Below, piece after piece: positions 1 to 5,868 of a stretch of 6,152 nt of DNA. Made by a program: the position numbers and the translations under genes. Origin of the DNA: Thiohalobacter sp. (lineage in GTDB: Bacteria; Pseudomonadota; Gammaproteobacteria; DSM-19610); NCBI GenBank assembly GCA_027010005.1, contig JALVCM010000004.1:1-6152 (forward strand), in the 5' to 3' direction. How positions within the stretch are numbered: the first letter of the stretch is position 1; each line of letters begins with the position of its first letter. Below the pieces are notes generated by a model that worked only from the letters and a program-made list of their open reading frames with translations, was not told where the DNA came from and made no database searches.

Positions 1-31
1 GGCCCACAGAAAAAGTCGGAGTAATCCACCC

Positions 32-586
32 CTACATATACAACTGAAGGTGTATCGACGGGCTATCCGACGCCTTGAAACGCACCTTCATGACCTGTTG
101 ACGGCCCATCAGTACTGGCTTGAGCAGATCCCCTTCGAGTGATGCGGGCGCTTCGATCACCAGGCGTGAGGGGTTTCCTGCTGCAATATTACCAATGGCC
201 TCGAACACAGTCTCAAAGCGGCCTGTATCCAGGCTGTCGAGTGTCATATCCAGCATCAATGCAAGCGCCTGCCCTGACCCGCTTCCGGCCGGGACGTGTC
301 CGGTTTCGTCGAGCGTATCCAGCCTGAAACCGGATTCTGTAAACACCGATTCAAGTGCCTGTCGGGAAACCGGCTGCTTTGAGGCAAAACCAACACGCCC
401 GCTTTCCAGATTGACATCGACCGACTCAGCATCGACACCTGGCAGTGAACCGATCTTTTTACCCACGCTGTAGGCACAGAAAGCACAGACCATCCCCTTG
501 ACGTGTGCCTGGTAGTTGTAGTCCCCGGCCCAGCCGTTCACGCTCCAGACAGCAAGCACCAGTGCAATCAAAAAAGCTCGTCGCAT
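32..586 (-). CDS. Secreted HMA (heavy-metal-associated) domain protein with C-terminal extension, second copy
   Basis: A 184-residue exported protein, last gene seen of the minus-strand operon. Residues 1-20 form a signal peptide (two Arg, hydrophobic core, likely cleavage after WA). Residues about 25-92 resemble a MerP/Atx1-type HMA fold: GMVCAFCAYSVGKK with the CxxC at C34 and C37, then a G-V turn and a beta strand with VDVNLESGRV. HMA domains bind soft or borderline metal ions through the two cysteines and hand them to a partner protein; a periplasmic metallochaperone role is inferred. Residues about 95-184 are an extra segment with no cysteine or histidine cluster that I do not recognise; MerP-like proteins normally end soon after the HMA domain. 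The start is supported by an AGGAG seven bases upstream, and the gene begins 30 bases after the preceding barrel gene. The metal is unknown. Stop is TAG. Confidence 0.85.
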   Translation of the reverse strand: MRRAFLIALVLAVWSVNGWAGDYNYQAHVKGMVCAFCAYSVGKKIGSLPGVDAESVDVNLESGRVGFASKQPVSRQALESVFTESGFRLDTLDETGHVPAGSGSGQALALMLDMTLDSLDTGRFETVFEAIGNIAAGNPSRLVIEAPASLEGDLLKPVLMGRQQVMKVRFKASDSPSIHLQLYM

Positions 587-616
587 AATAACTCTCCTAT
601 CGTTAACCCTGTGGAT

Positions 617-1534
617 TCAGAAATTAAAACGGATACTGATCCGCGCAATATAATCATTCTCCAGTGCATCACCATTGAGATCCTGTAACACCGGGACCTG
701 CACGGCCGCCTCCGTGATCCAGCGACGTGTGACATACTGGATTCCCGGTGTCAGGAACAGCCGTGTACCACCGGAATCAGGATCTGAGCGGCTATTGATG
801 CGGTTTTTCTGTTGGTACACCAGGTTGGCTTCAATGACACCGTACAAAAATGCGGGCAACCCGCTGCCCAGTGTTCGTGGCCACAGGCGGTACTGCAGGG
901 AGCCATCCAGCCTCGCTACATCACCGGCCTCGAAATCATTGGCTTGCGTATTGACCTGGTAACCCAGCTGGGCATCGAGTTGATAGTCCAGTGTCTGGTA
1001 GGTGGTCACGATACCGAACAGCGGGTCCCAGGAACCTGAACCCACCTGAACACTGGCGGGCAGAACACCCTGCGTATCACGCTGGTCGTCATCACCCGAA
1101 GGCGCCTTGATACCGGCAAACGGGGCGATACGAAAATTCCGTCCCGGCCGGTCGTGCTGGACAAGTGTGTAACGGCCAAACACCGTAAGATCACCAAACC
1201 CGCTGGCACTGCGGGAAACACGCTGGCCTCCGGTCGTCAGCCTCAGGGTATTGTCGCGATAAGGCAGTGCACCAAACACAGCAAGCTTGCCGCTGACACC
1301 ATAACCAAGCACCGAGACAGCTGCATTGGCCGTACGCTTGCGATCCAGCGTACCGGGGTCATCACCGGAGCGGTTGCTGATCAACTGCTCACGGAACAGG
1401 AACTCACCCTGTGCGACGGGCAGTGCGGTATTAAACGTGATTGGTGCACTCCAGGCCGGGCCTGCTGTAACACCCGGCAGGATGAAGGCAGCAAGGAGGA
1501 CGTGTGCAACATGCCGGTCTGTTGCCTCACTCAT
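617..1534 (-). CDS. Outer-membrane beta-barrel 'transporter' (MetA-pathway/PF13557-like), second copy
   Basis: A 305-residue protein that looks like an outer-membrane barrel of the family often annotated as 'transporter' or 'putative MetA-pathway of phenol degradation protein'. Evidence: a signal-like segment (residues 9-30), alternating polar/aromatic strands, the family-type blocks GDLTVF (114-119), KAPSGD (143-148), VGSGSWDP (164-171) and GGTRLFLTPGI (255-265), and a C-terminal Phe as used for barrel insertion. Its start overlaps the stop of the upstream HMA gene by ATGA, so the two are probably translationally coupled; no strong Shine-Dalgarno precedes it. The n-region is unusual for a signal peptide (Glu3 and Asp6, few basic residues). 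It aligns by eye with the other barrel of this operon, especially at the C terminus, so the two are paralogues. The transported substrate is not shown; metal-linked traffic is inferred from the HMA neighbours and the operon promoter. Confidence 0.8.
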   Translation of the reverse strand: MSEATDRHVAHVLLAAFILPGVTAGPAWSAPITFNTALPVAQGEFLFREQLISNRSGDDPGTLDRKRTANAAVSVLGYGVSGKLAVFGALPYRDNTLRLTTGGQRVSRSASGFGDLTVFGRYTLVQHDRPGRNFRIAPFAGIKAPSGDDDQRDTQGVLPASVQVGSGSWDPLFGIVTTYQTLDYQLDAQLGYQVNTQANDFEAGDVARLDGSLQYRLWPRTLGSGLPAFLYGVIEANLVYQQKNRINSRSDPDSGGTRLFLTPGIQYVTRRWITEAAVQVPVLQDLNGDALENDYIARISIRFNF

Positions 1535-1842
1535 TTTCCGGCATCACCGTCCAGGGGCGTCTCTGTCATGCTGCGGTAGGTAAAACCCGAGTCCTGGAAC
1601 AGTTTCTTCATCTGTGGCTCGGTCAGGCGGGTGCCTTCGGCCACGTCCACGATCACCAGCCCCTCATTGAGATTGACATCAATCTTCCCGACGCCGTCGA
1701 TGGCCTTCAGTTTCTTCTCGATACCATAGGCGCAGTAAGGACAGGCCAGTCCATCAACCCGCATCCGGTACTCGGTACCGGCGGCAAATGTCATGGCACT
1801 CCAGAGCATACTCATTATCACCAAAGCAATACGTTTGTTCAT
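1531..1842 (-). CDS. Secreted MerP-like HMA domain protein, first copy
   Basis: A 103-residue small exported protein, close to MerP in size and layout. A signal peptide covers residues 1-20 or 21 (MNKR n-region, hydrophobic core, cleavage near TFA/AG). The rest is one HMA domain: GLACPYCAYGIEKKL with C34 and C37, IDGVGKIDVNLNEG in the second strand, and a C-terminal SGFTYRSM strand. The CPYC core differs from the common GMTCxxC form in having Pro-Tyr between the cysteines. HMA domains of this type bind a metal ion in the periplasm or pass it on; the ion here is not known. The start is supported by GAGGT six bases upstream. It begins 26 bases after the first barrel gene and overlaps the second barrel gene by four bases, so all are almost certainly cotranscribed. 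Confidence 0.88.
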   Translation of the reverse strand: MNKRIALVIMSMLWSAMTFAAGTEYRMRVDGLACPYCAYGIEKKLKAIDGVGKIDVNLNEGLVIVDVAEGTRLTEPQMKKLFQDSGFTYRSMTETPLDGDAGK

Positions 1843-1868
1843 GATTCCACCTCGATTTCATTCAACAT

Positions 1869-2714
1869 TTACAGATGCCATTCCAGAATCAGCCGGGTAC
1901 GGTAATCGCTGTTGTCCTGGCGTCCGTGCAGTTTGCTGACAAGGGGTATCTGCACTCCGGCCTTGACAGCAAAGTTTCGTTTGGTCCAGAAAATACCCGG
2001 TGACAGGAACAATTCTTTTCCTCCGGTACTGGGCAGGTCCGACCCTCTGAATTCAGCACGCCTCCCGTACTCGCCGTTCAACTCCAGCAACCACACCGTG
2101 TCCGGTTCCAGGTAGCCGGTAGGCTTTGGACGAATGCCCCCGACCAGGTCAACCAGCACCCTGTCACCACGACGAAGTCCGTCATCATTTTCACCATTGC
2201 GACGGTAGCGAACACTTGCCCAGCGGTACCACTTGCGACTCTCGTAACCATATGACAACCCCAGGATGGCATCCGTGCTGCCGGAACCAACGGGCGGTGT
2301 ATTGTTTTCATCACCGCTGGCAAATTTGACCTTGGCCAGTATTGCCGCCGTTTCCTGAGCACCCAGTGTGTCGTTGCGCCAGAAGCGGTACTTGGTAAAC
2401 AGGCTGACATCGCCGGCACCGGACGCATCCTCCGAGCCATCCTTGCTGAACCGGTACGGGAGATCGATACCCGCTGCCCAGTCGCCGGTCAGGCCATAAG
2501 TCAGTTCGAGGCCCAGCTCGGTTTCACGTTCACTGCCTTTCTTGCCGGTATGCACTTCGGGCGCCACCTCGATACCTCCCTTGTACAGCACATGCGGGCC
2601 GATACCGAAGATCGGATCGTGGGCCTGTACGGTACCGACCACTAACCCGGCCAGCACGATGACAGCCGGAATCTTTCTATGAAATCGAAATCGTTGATGA
2701 TTCACGTTTTTCAA
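1869..2714 (-). CDS. Outer-membrane beta-barrel 'transporter' (PF13557-like), first copy; TTG start
   Basis: First gene of the metal-linked operon. The open frame extends back to an ATG at 2831, but the operon promoter lies inside that extension, so I place the start at TTG 2714, nine bases after a GAGGT at 2724-2728. This gives 281 residues with a clean signal peptide: basic n-region (residues 2-14, several Arg/Lys/His), hydrophobic IPAVIVLAGLVVG, and cleavage after VQA (residue 31). A GTG at 2705 is the next alternative. The mature protein starts HDPIFGIGPHVLY and has the strand pattern of an outer-membrane barrel, with blocks GDVSLF (101-106), VGSGSTD (142-148) and GGKELFLSPGI (231-241) that match the second barrel of the operon in order. 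It ends in WHL instead of a terminal Phe. Function is inferred: an outer-membrane pore or metal-related channel working with the HMA proteins. Confidence 0.8.
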   Translation of the reverse strand: MKNVNHQRFRFHRKIPAVIVLAGLVVGTVQAHDPIFGIGPHVLYKGGIEVAPEVHTGKKGSERETELGLELTYGLTGDWAAGIDLPYRFSKDGSEDASGAGDVSLFTKYRFWRNDTLGAQETAAILAKVKFASGDENNTPPVGSGSTDAILGLSYGYESRKWYRWASVRYRRNGENDDGLRRGDRVLVDLVGGIRPKPTGYLEPDTVWLLELNGEYGRRAEFRGSDLPSTGGKELFLSPGIFWTKRNFAVKAGVQIPLVSKLHGRQDNSDYRTRLILEWHL

Positions 2715-2723
2715 AACTGCTTT

Positions 2724-2728
2724 ACCTC
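2724..2728 (-). promoter_or_regulatory. Shine-Dalgarno deciding the TTG start of the first barrel gene
   Basis: On the minus strand GAGGT stands nine bases before TTG 2714, in the short leader between the MerR-type promoter and the signal-peptide coding region. It is the only good ribosome-binding site in that leader, and it favours TTG 2714 over GTG 2705, which would be 18 bases away. Confidence 0.6.
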
Positions 2729-2763
2729 GTCTGGCTGATACACAAAAAATGCTAGTGAGAGAC

Positions 2764-2794
2764 AGCCTAGTACCTGGAGTCAACTCCATGTCAA
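2764..2794 (-). promoter_or_regulatory. MerR-family (ZntR/CadR/PbrR-like) metal-responsive promoter and operator
   Basis: On the minus strand a perfect -35 hexamer TTGACA (2794-2789) is separated by 19 bp from a -10-like TAGGCT (2769-2764). The spacer carries TGGAGTTGACTCCA (2788-2775), a perfect 6+6 inverted repeat with a two-base centre; pairing resumes after one mismatch to make a 20-bp dyad at 2772-2791. Over-long 19-20 bp spacers containing a dyad are the hallmark of promoters activated by MerR-family regulators, which untwist the DNA on metal binding. From memory, the core is nearly that of the E. coli zntA operator. Transcription would start near 2757, about 40 bases before the TTG start of the four-gene operon. 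No merR-type gene is present in the window. Confidence 0.8.
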
Positions 2795-2885
2795 GCATGA
2801 TCGGGAGATTATTTACGGGTAACACCCCCACCGGCTACACCCGGCACCACCATGAAGGTGGGACAATGTCAATATCAGTCTTGTC

Positions 2886-2912
2886 TAATGCTTGCTGAGT
2901 TACTGCCGATAG
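2886..2912 (+). promoter_or_regulatory. Candidate sigma-28 (FliA) promoter for the HDOD-GAF-GGDEF gene
   Basis: TAATGCTT (2886-2893), exactly 11 bases, then GCCGATAG (2905-2912). Against the enterobacterial FliA consensus TAAAGTTT-N11-GCCGATAA this is 6/8 and 7/8 with exact spacing. Transcription would begin near 2920, leaving a leader of about 95 bases before ATG 3014. I saw no convincing sigma-70 promoter in the same gap. This is a motif match by eye, not proof. Confidence 0.5.
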
Positions 2913-3013
2913 ACAGCTAACTCCATGATTTTAGTGTCAGGATGGGCTGTACACGTGAAATACAGACCGTTACTGAATTAACCGGACATTAAACAGTTTG
3001 CAGGGCAATCACT

Positions 3014-5107
3014 ATGAAAACGGGTTCTAACATGCAGCTTTCCTACCCCGGGACAGATTCAGTATCTGCCGGTCTGGCACTGCTCGATGAACTGCCACAA
3101 CTCTCTGCCGCAGTCGCTCAATTGTTTGAGGCCCTGTCAGACGATGACACCGACAGACACCGGCTGGCCGGTATCCTGGATCAAAGCCCTTCACTGGCAG
3201 CAAAACTGGTGGGGCTCGCCAACAGCGCCTACTTCAGCCGCGCTTCACGCATCAATGGTGTTTCCGATGCTATCTTTGTGATTGGCTTTCGTACGGTACG
3301 CAGCCTGGCCACTGCAACAGCATTGCAGGAACCTTTTTCCAACAATCAATGCCCCGCATTTCATCCCGGCAGGTTCTGGCTGCAGGCGGTACTGACCGCA
3401 CATGTCGCAAGGGAACTGGCCAGAAAATCCTCACCCCGGCTTACCCTGAATCCCGATGAAGCCTACCTGTCCGGCTTATTGCACGGTATCGGTTTAATGG
3501 CCCTCGCCCACCTGTTCCCGAAAGAGCTGAACCACATCCTCGAACAGGACAACCACCAACCGGGCAGCCTGGCGAGACAAATTCATCAAACCTTCGGTGC
3601 AACACATCATGCTGTCGGTGCAGCCCTGTTGAAACGCTGGCATCTGCCGGAACTGTTCAGCTGCACCACGGAACACTATGCCGACCCGGAGTACCAGGGC
3701 TCCTGCTGGACAGCCTGCCGGCTCATCGCCGTGGCCCATGAATGGGCCGACCATGTTATCCACCAGGATCAAACCCATACCTTTGGCCAGCAGGATCTTA
3801 ACCTGCTGGGCATCAGTCCTGAAGATGGCGAGTCGGTAAATACCAGTTGCCTGGAACAACTGGAAGTCTTCACTGAACTGGCAGAACTGATCAGTGGCGA
3901 GAAGCCGCAACTTTGTGACCCGGAAGTCGTTGCCGATGCCGCCGTAGAACTGAAAGACCGGCTTGTCGATACCATTGAATCCCTGTCCTCCCTGAGTGCG
4001 TTGACAGAAATCGATATCCAGGATCGCAGTGAACAGAGCGTGCTGAGTGGCGCCCTCAAGGTTCTCATGGCAAACCAGAACATGCAGCGCTGCTCGGTTT
4101 TCCTGGTAGAGGGCGATGAACTCCTGAATGCCGCCGGTTTGAGCTGGTCAGAACAGAATGCGATCCACTCTCAAAAACCTGTTACCCCGGTTGTAACACA
4201 CCGTTTCAGGCCTGGTGAAGGCCTTATCGGTCTGGCGGCGCAAAGCGGGGAAATTCAGCACTGCAGAGACTGCTCGGCAGACCCCCGTTTCAAGCAGATG
4301 CAGGCTGACAGGGATACCGGCCTGGGTTCGATTATCAGTGTACCGATCTGTTTCCATGAAAAAACACTCGGGGTACTGAACATCTCCCACCGCCAGCCCA
4401 ATATATTCACCGAGTGGGATGAACGCTTTCTGTATGTGTTCTGTAACATGCTCGGGCAGCTACTCACGTCCAACCGCCTGCTGAGAACCATGGAACATGA
4501 AATCGATCAACGGACCCTGGAGTTACAGGTTGCGCTGGATCGTGCTGAATCACTCAGCATACTTGATGGGCTGACGGGTGCTCATAACCGGCGTTATTTT
4601 ATCAGCAACTTCACGACACTGATCGAGCAGTGTGCACGTTACGACCACAAACTGTCGCTCCTGATGATCGATGTCGATGACTTCAAACAGATCAACGACA
4701 CCTACGGCCATCTGGAAGGTGATCGTATCCTGAAGGCAATTGCGAGTATTCTCAAACAGTGTGCCAGGGGGGCGGATATTATTGCCCGGTTTGGTGGCGA
4801 GGAATTTATTGTTGCCCTGCAGGACACCGATTGTGAAGGAGCCCACCAGGTTGCAAGTCGCATACTGGATCAGATCCGTTTGTTGTCCTGCGGCCAGACT
4901 GGGAATAAAAGGGGTATAACCGCCAGTATCGGCATTGCCTGTTATACACGGCCAGGTGTCATGCCCATCAAAACACCCGAGCAGTGGATCCAGGAGGCCG
5001 ATGATGCACTGTACCGGGCCAAGCGTACCGGCAAGAACCGGATTTCGGTGCATGTCGGTGATACACCCGCTAACAAAGCCTTTTCGGGCATACCGCCCCG
5101 GAATTGA
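3014..5107 (+). CDS. HDOD-GAF-GGDEF protein, probable diguanylate cyclase
   Basis: A 697-residue cytoplasmic signalling protein with no membrane segment. Residues about 25-230 form an HDOD domain (LPQLSAAVAQLFEALS, SPSLAAKLVGLANSAYFS, IGFRTVRSLA); the usual HD pair is His157-Gly158, in line with HDOD domains being non-catalytic. Residues about 335-485 are a GAF sensor domain (SVFLVEGDEL, FRPGEGLIGLAAQSG, DPRF, ISVPICFHEKTLGVLNISH), followed by a short probable coiled-coil linker (486-515). Residues 516-680 are a GGDEF domain with DGLTGAHNRR (518-527), IDVDDFKQIND (552-562), GHLEGD (565-570) and the active-site GGEEF (594-598). RGAD at 585-588, five residues before GGEEF, is a proper RxxD product-inhibition site. 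It should make c-di-GMP from GTP, controlled by whatever GAF and HDOD sense. The ATG follows AGGG by eight bases; a second ATG at 3032 is possible. Confidence 0.93.
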   Translation: MKTGSNMQLSYPGTDSVSAGLALLDELPQLSAAVAQLFEALSDDDTDRHRLAGILDQSPSLAAKLVGLANSAYFSRASRINGVSDAIFVIGFRTVRSLATATALQEPFSNNQCPAFHPGRFWLQAVLTAHVARELARKSSPRLTLNPDEAYLSGLLHGIGLMALAHLFPKELNHILEQDNHQPGSLARQIHQTFGATHHAVGAALLKRWHLPELFSCTTEHYADPEYQGSCWTACRLIAVAHEWADHVIHQDQTHTFGQQDLNLLGISPEDGESVNTSCLEQLEVFTELAELISGEKPQLCDPEVVADAAVELKDRLVDTIESLSSLSALTEIDIQDRSEQSVLSGALKVLMANQNMQRCSVFLVEGDELLNAAGLSWSEQNAIHSQKPVTPVVTHRFRPGEGLIGLAAQSGEIQHCRDCSADPRFKQMQADRDTGLGSIISVPICFHEKTLGVLNISHRQPNIFTEWDERFLYVFCNMLGQLLTSNRLLRTMEHEIDQRTLELQVALDRAESLSILDGLTGAHNRRYFISNFTTLIEQCARYDHKLSLLMIDVDDFKQINDTYGHLEGDRILKAIASILKQCARGADIIARFGGEEFIVALQDTDCEGAHQVASRILDQIRLLSCGQTGNKRGITASIGIACYTRPGVMPIKTPEQWIQEADDALYRAKRTGKNRISVHVGDTPANKAFSGIPPRN

Positions 5108-5306
5108 CAAGCACTCGATGATTCACTATCTTCGTGCGCCAGACACGATAGCGGTACCCGATTGCCGCACTCATTACCGGAAAGGTTTCACTGGATCAGA
5201 TCTCTTTGGCAGTTAATCCAATCTACCTTGCAACAATCCCTGTGTTTTCCATGATCCCCCGGACAAAAGGAGGACATGGTATCAGCACACCAGGAAGGAC
5301 AAGACC
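5108..5306. other. Intergenic gap between the GGDEF and CBS genes
   Basis: About 200 bases without a recognisable gene beyond a short reading frame at its right end. I find no T-tract terminator after the GGDEF gene. A weak TTGCAA (-35-like) at 5229-5234 has a poor -10 match 17 bases later, so no promoter is claimed. The right end contains two Shine-Dalgarno-like tracts, AAGGAGG at 5267-5273 and AGGAAGGA at 5292-5299. Confidence 0.5.
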
Positions 5307-5359
5307 ATGAACGTAGAAGACATTATGACGACAAATGTACGTACCGTTTCATCCGATAA
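5276..5359 (+). other. Possible short upstream reading frame overlapping the CBS gene start
   Basis: ATG 5276 opens a 27-codon frame ending in TAA at 5357-5359, in a different frame from the CBS protein and overlapping its first 18 codons. A strong AAGGAGG lies just before it, but only two bases separate this from the ATG, which is closer than is efficient. The peptide (beginning MVSAHQEGQDHERR) resembles nothing I know. It could be a leader affecting CBS translation, or chance. Confidence 0.2.
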
Positions 5360-5756
5360 AAAACTCGGGGAAGTGGTATCCCTGATGTGCATCTATCGAT
5401 ACAGCGGTATTCCGGTGGTGGATGACGGCAAGCTGGTGGGCACGGTATCAGAAAGTGACGTACTGGGAAAAATGTTCCCGAAACTCGAAGACCTGATGGC
5501 TAACATGTCAACCGTTGATTATGACGCGCAGATGAACCAGTACAGTGATGTGGTCAGCATTACAGTAAAAGATGTCATGACCCCGGTGGTCATTACGGTA
5601 AAACCGGATATGCATATCCTGCAGGCCGCATCAGTGATGGTTGGCAGAAAATTCCGGCGTATTCCCGTGGCTATTGGCGACAAGCTGGTCGGTATGGTGA
5701 GCATGGGTGATGTACACAAGGCAATCTATCAGAGCACACTGGCTACAAAATTCTAA
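5307..5756 (+). CDS. Stand-alone two-CBS-domain protein
   Basis: A 149-residue soluble protein made of a single CBS pair (Bateman module) and little else. CBS1 covers residues about 1-57: DIMT at 5-8, SGIPVVDDGKLVGTVSESD at 33-51. CBS2 covers about 87-143: VKDVMTPVVITV at 87-98, RRIPVAIGDKLVGMVSMGD at 117-135. A roughly 30-residue helical insert (54-86) lies between them. Both repeats keep the Ser-x-x-Asp that usually contacts a nucleotide ribose (Ser48/Asp51 and Ser132/Asp135), so adenine-nucleotide binding is plausible. Such modules normally sense AMP, ATP or similar ligands and regulate a partner; no partner is fused or cotranscribed here. The start is supported by AAGGA seven bases upstream (within AGGAAGGA 5292-5299). 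It is convergent with the histidine kinase gene. Confidence 0.9.
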   Translation: MNVEDIMTTNVRTVSSDKKLGEVVSLMCIYRYSGIPVVDDGKLVGTVSESDVLGKMFPKLEDLMANMSTVDYDAQMNQYSDVVSITVKDVMTPVVITVKPDMHILQAASVMVGRKFRRIPVAIGDKLVGMVSMGDVHKAIYQSTLATKF

Positions 5757-5868
5757 GCAACCTCCTTAAGTAAACCCCTGTGTTGACCTGTCAGATTTCA
5801 AGGAAAACGGCCCATAGTGGCAAGGACCGACATCTCCGTCGTAATAATACAGGCACCGGAGTTGCTTC
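5757..5868. other. Convergent intergenic gap, no clear terminator
   Basis: This 112-base gap lies between the stops of the CBS gene and the minus-strand histidine kinase gene, where a two-way terminator would be expected. The only stem-like element is CTCCG (5834-5838) with CGGAG (5857-5861) around an 18-base loop and no T tract, which is too weak to call. Confidence 0.4.

Noticed and set aside
120..473. Plus-strand open frames of 60-140 codons opposite the barrel and HMA genes
   Set aside because: They mirror the real minus-strand genes, have no recognisable domains or good ribosome-binding sites, and their composition reflects the opposite strand.
2715..2831. N-terminal extension of the first barrel frame starting at ATG 2831
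   Set aside because: It contains the whole MerR-type promoter, has no signal character and would bury the signal peptide about 50 residues in.
2847..2861. Small hairpin CCACC-ATGAA-GGTGG between the divergent promoters
   Set aside because: Five-base stem with no T tract on either strand and no known operator pattern; likely chance.
2959..3013. Sigma-70 promoter directly before the GGDEF gene
   Set aside because: TACAGA at 2961 is a possible -10, but no -35 lies at suitable spacing.
4550..5110. 186-codon minus-strand frame opposite the GGDEF domain
   Set aside because: It is antisense to a strongly conserved catalytic domain and the translated sequence resembles no protein family.
5126..5151. 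Inverted repeat CTATC...GATAG just after the GGDEF gene, considered as a terminator
   Set aside because: The stem needs a three-base bulge and no T run follows.
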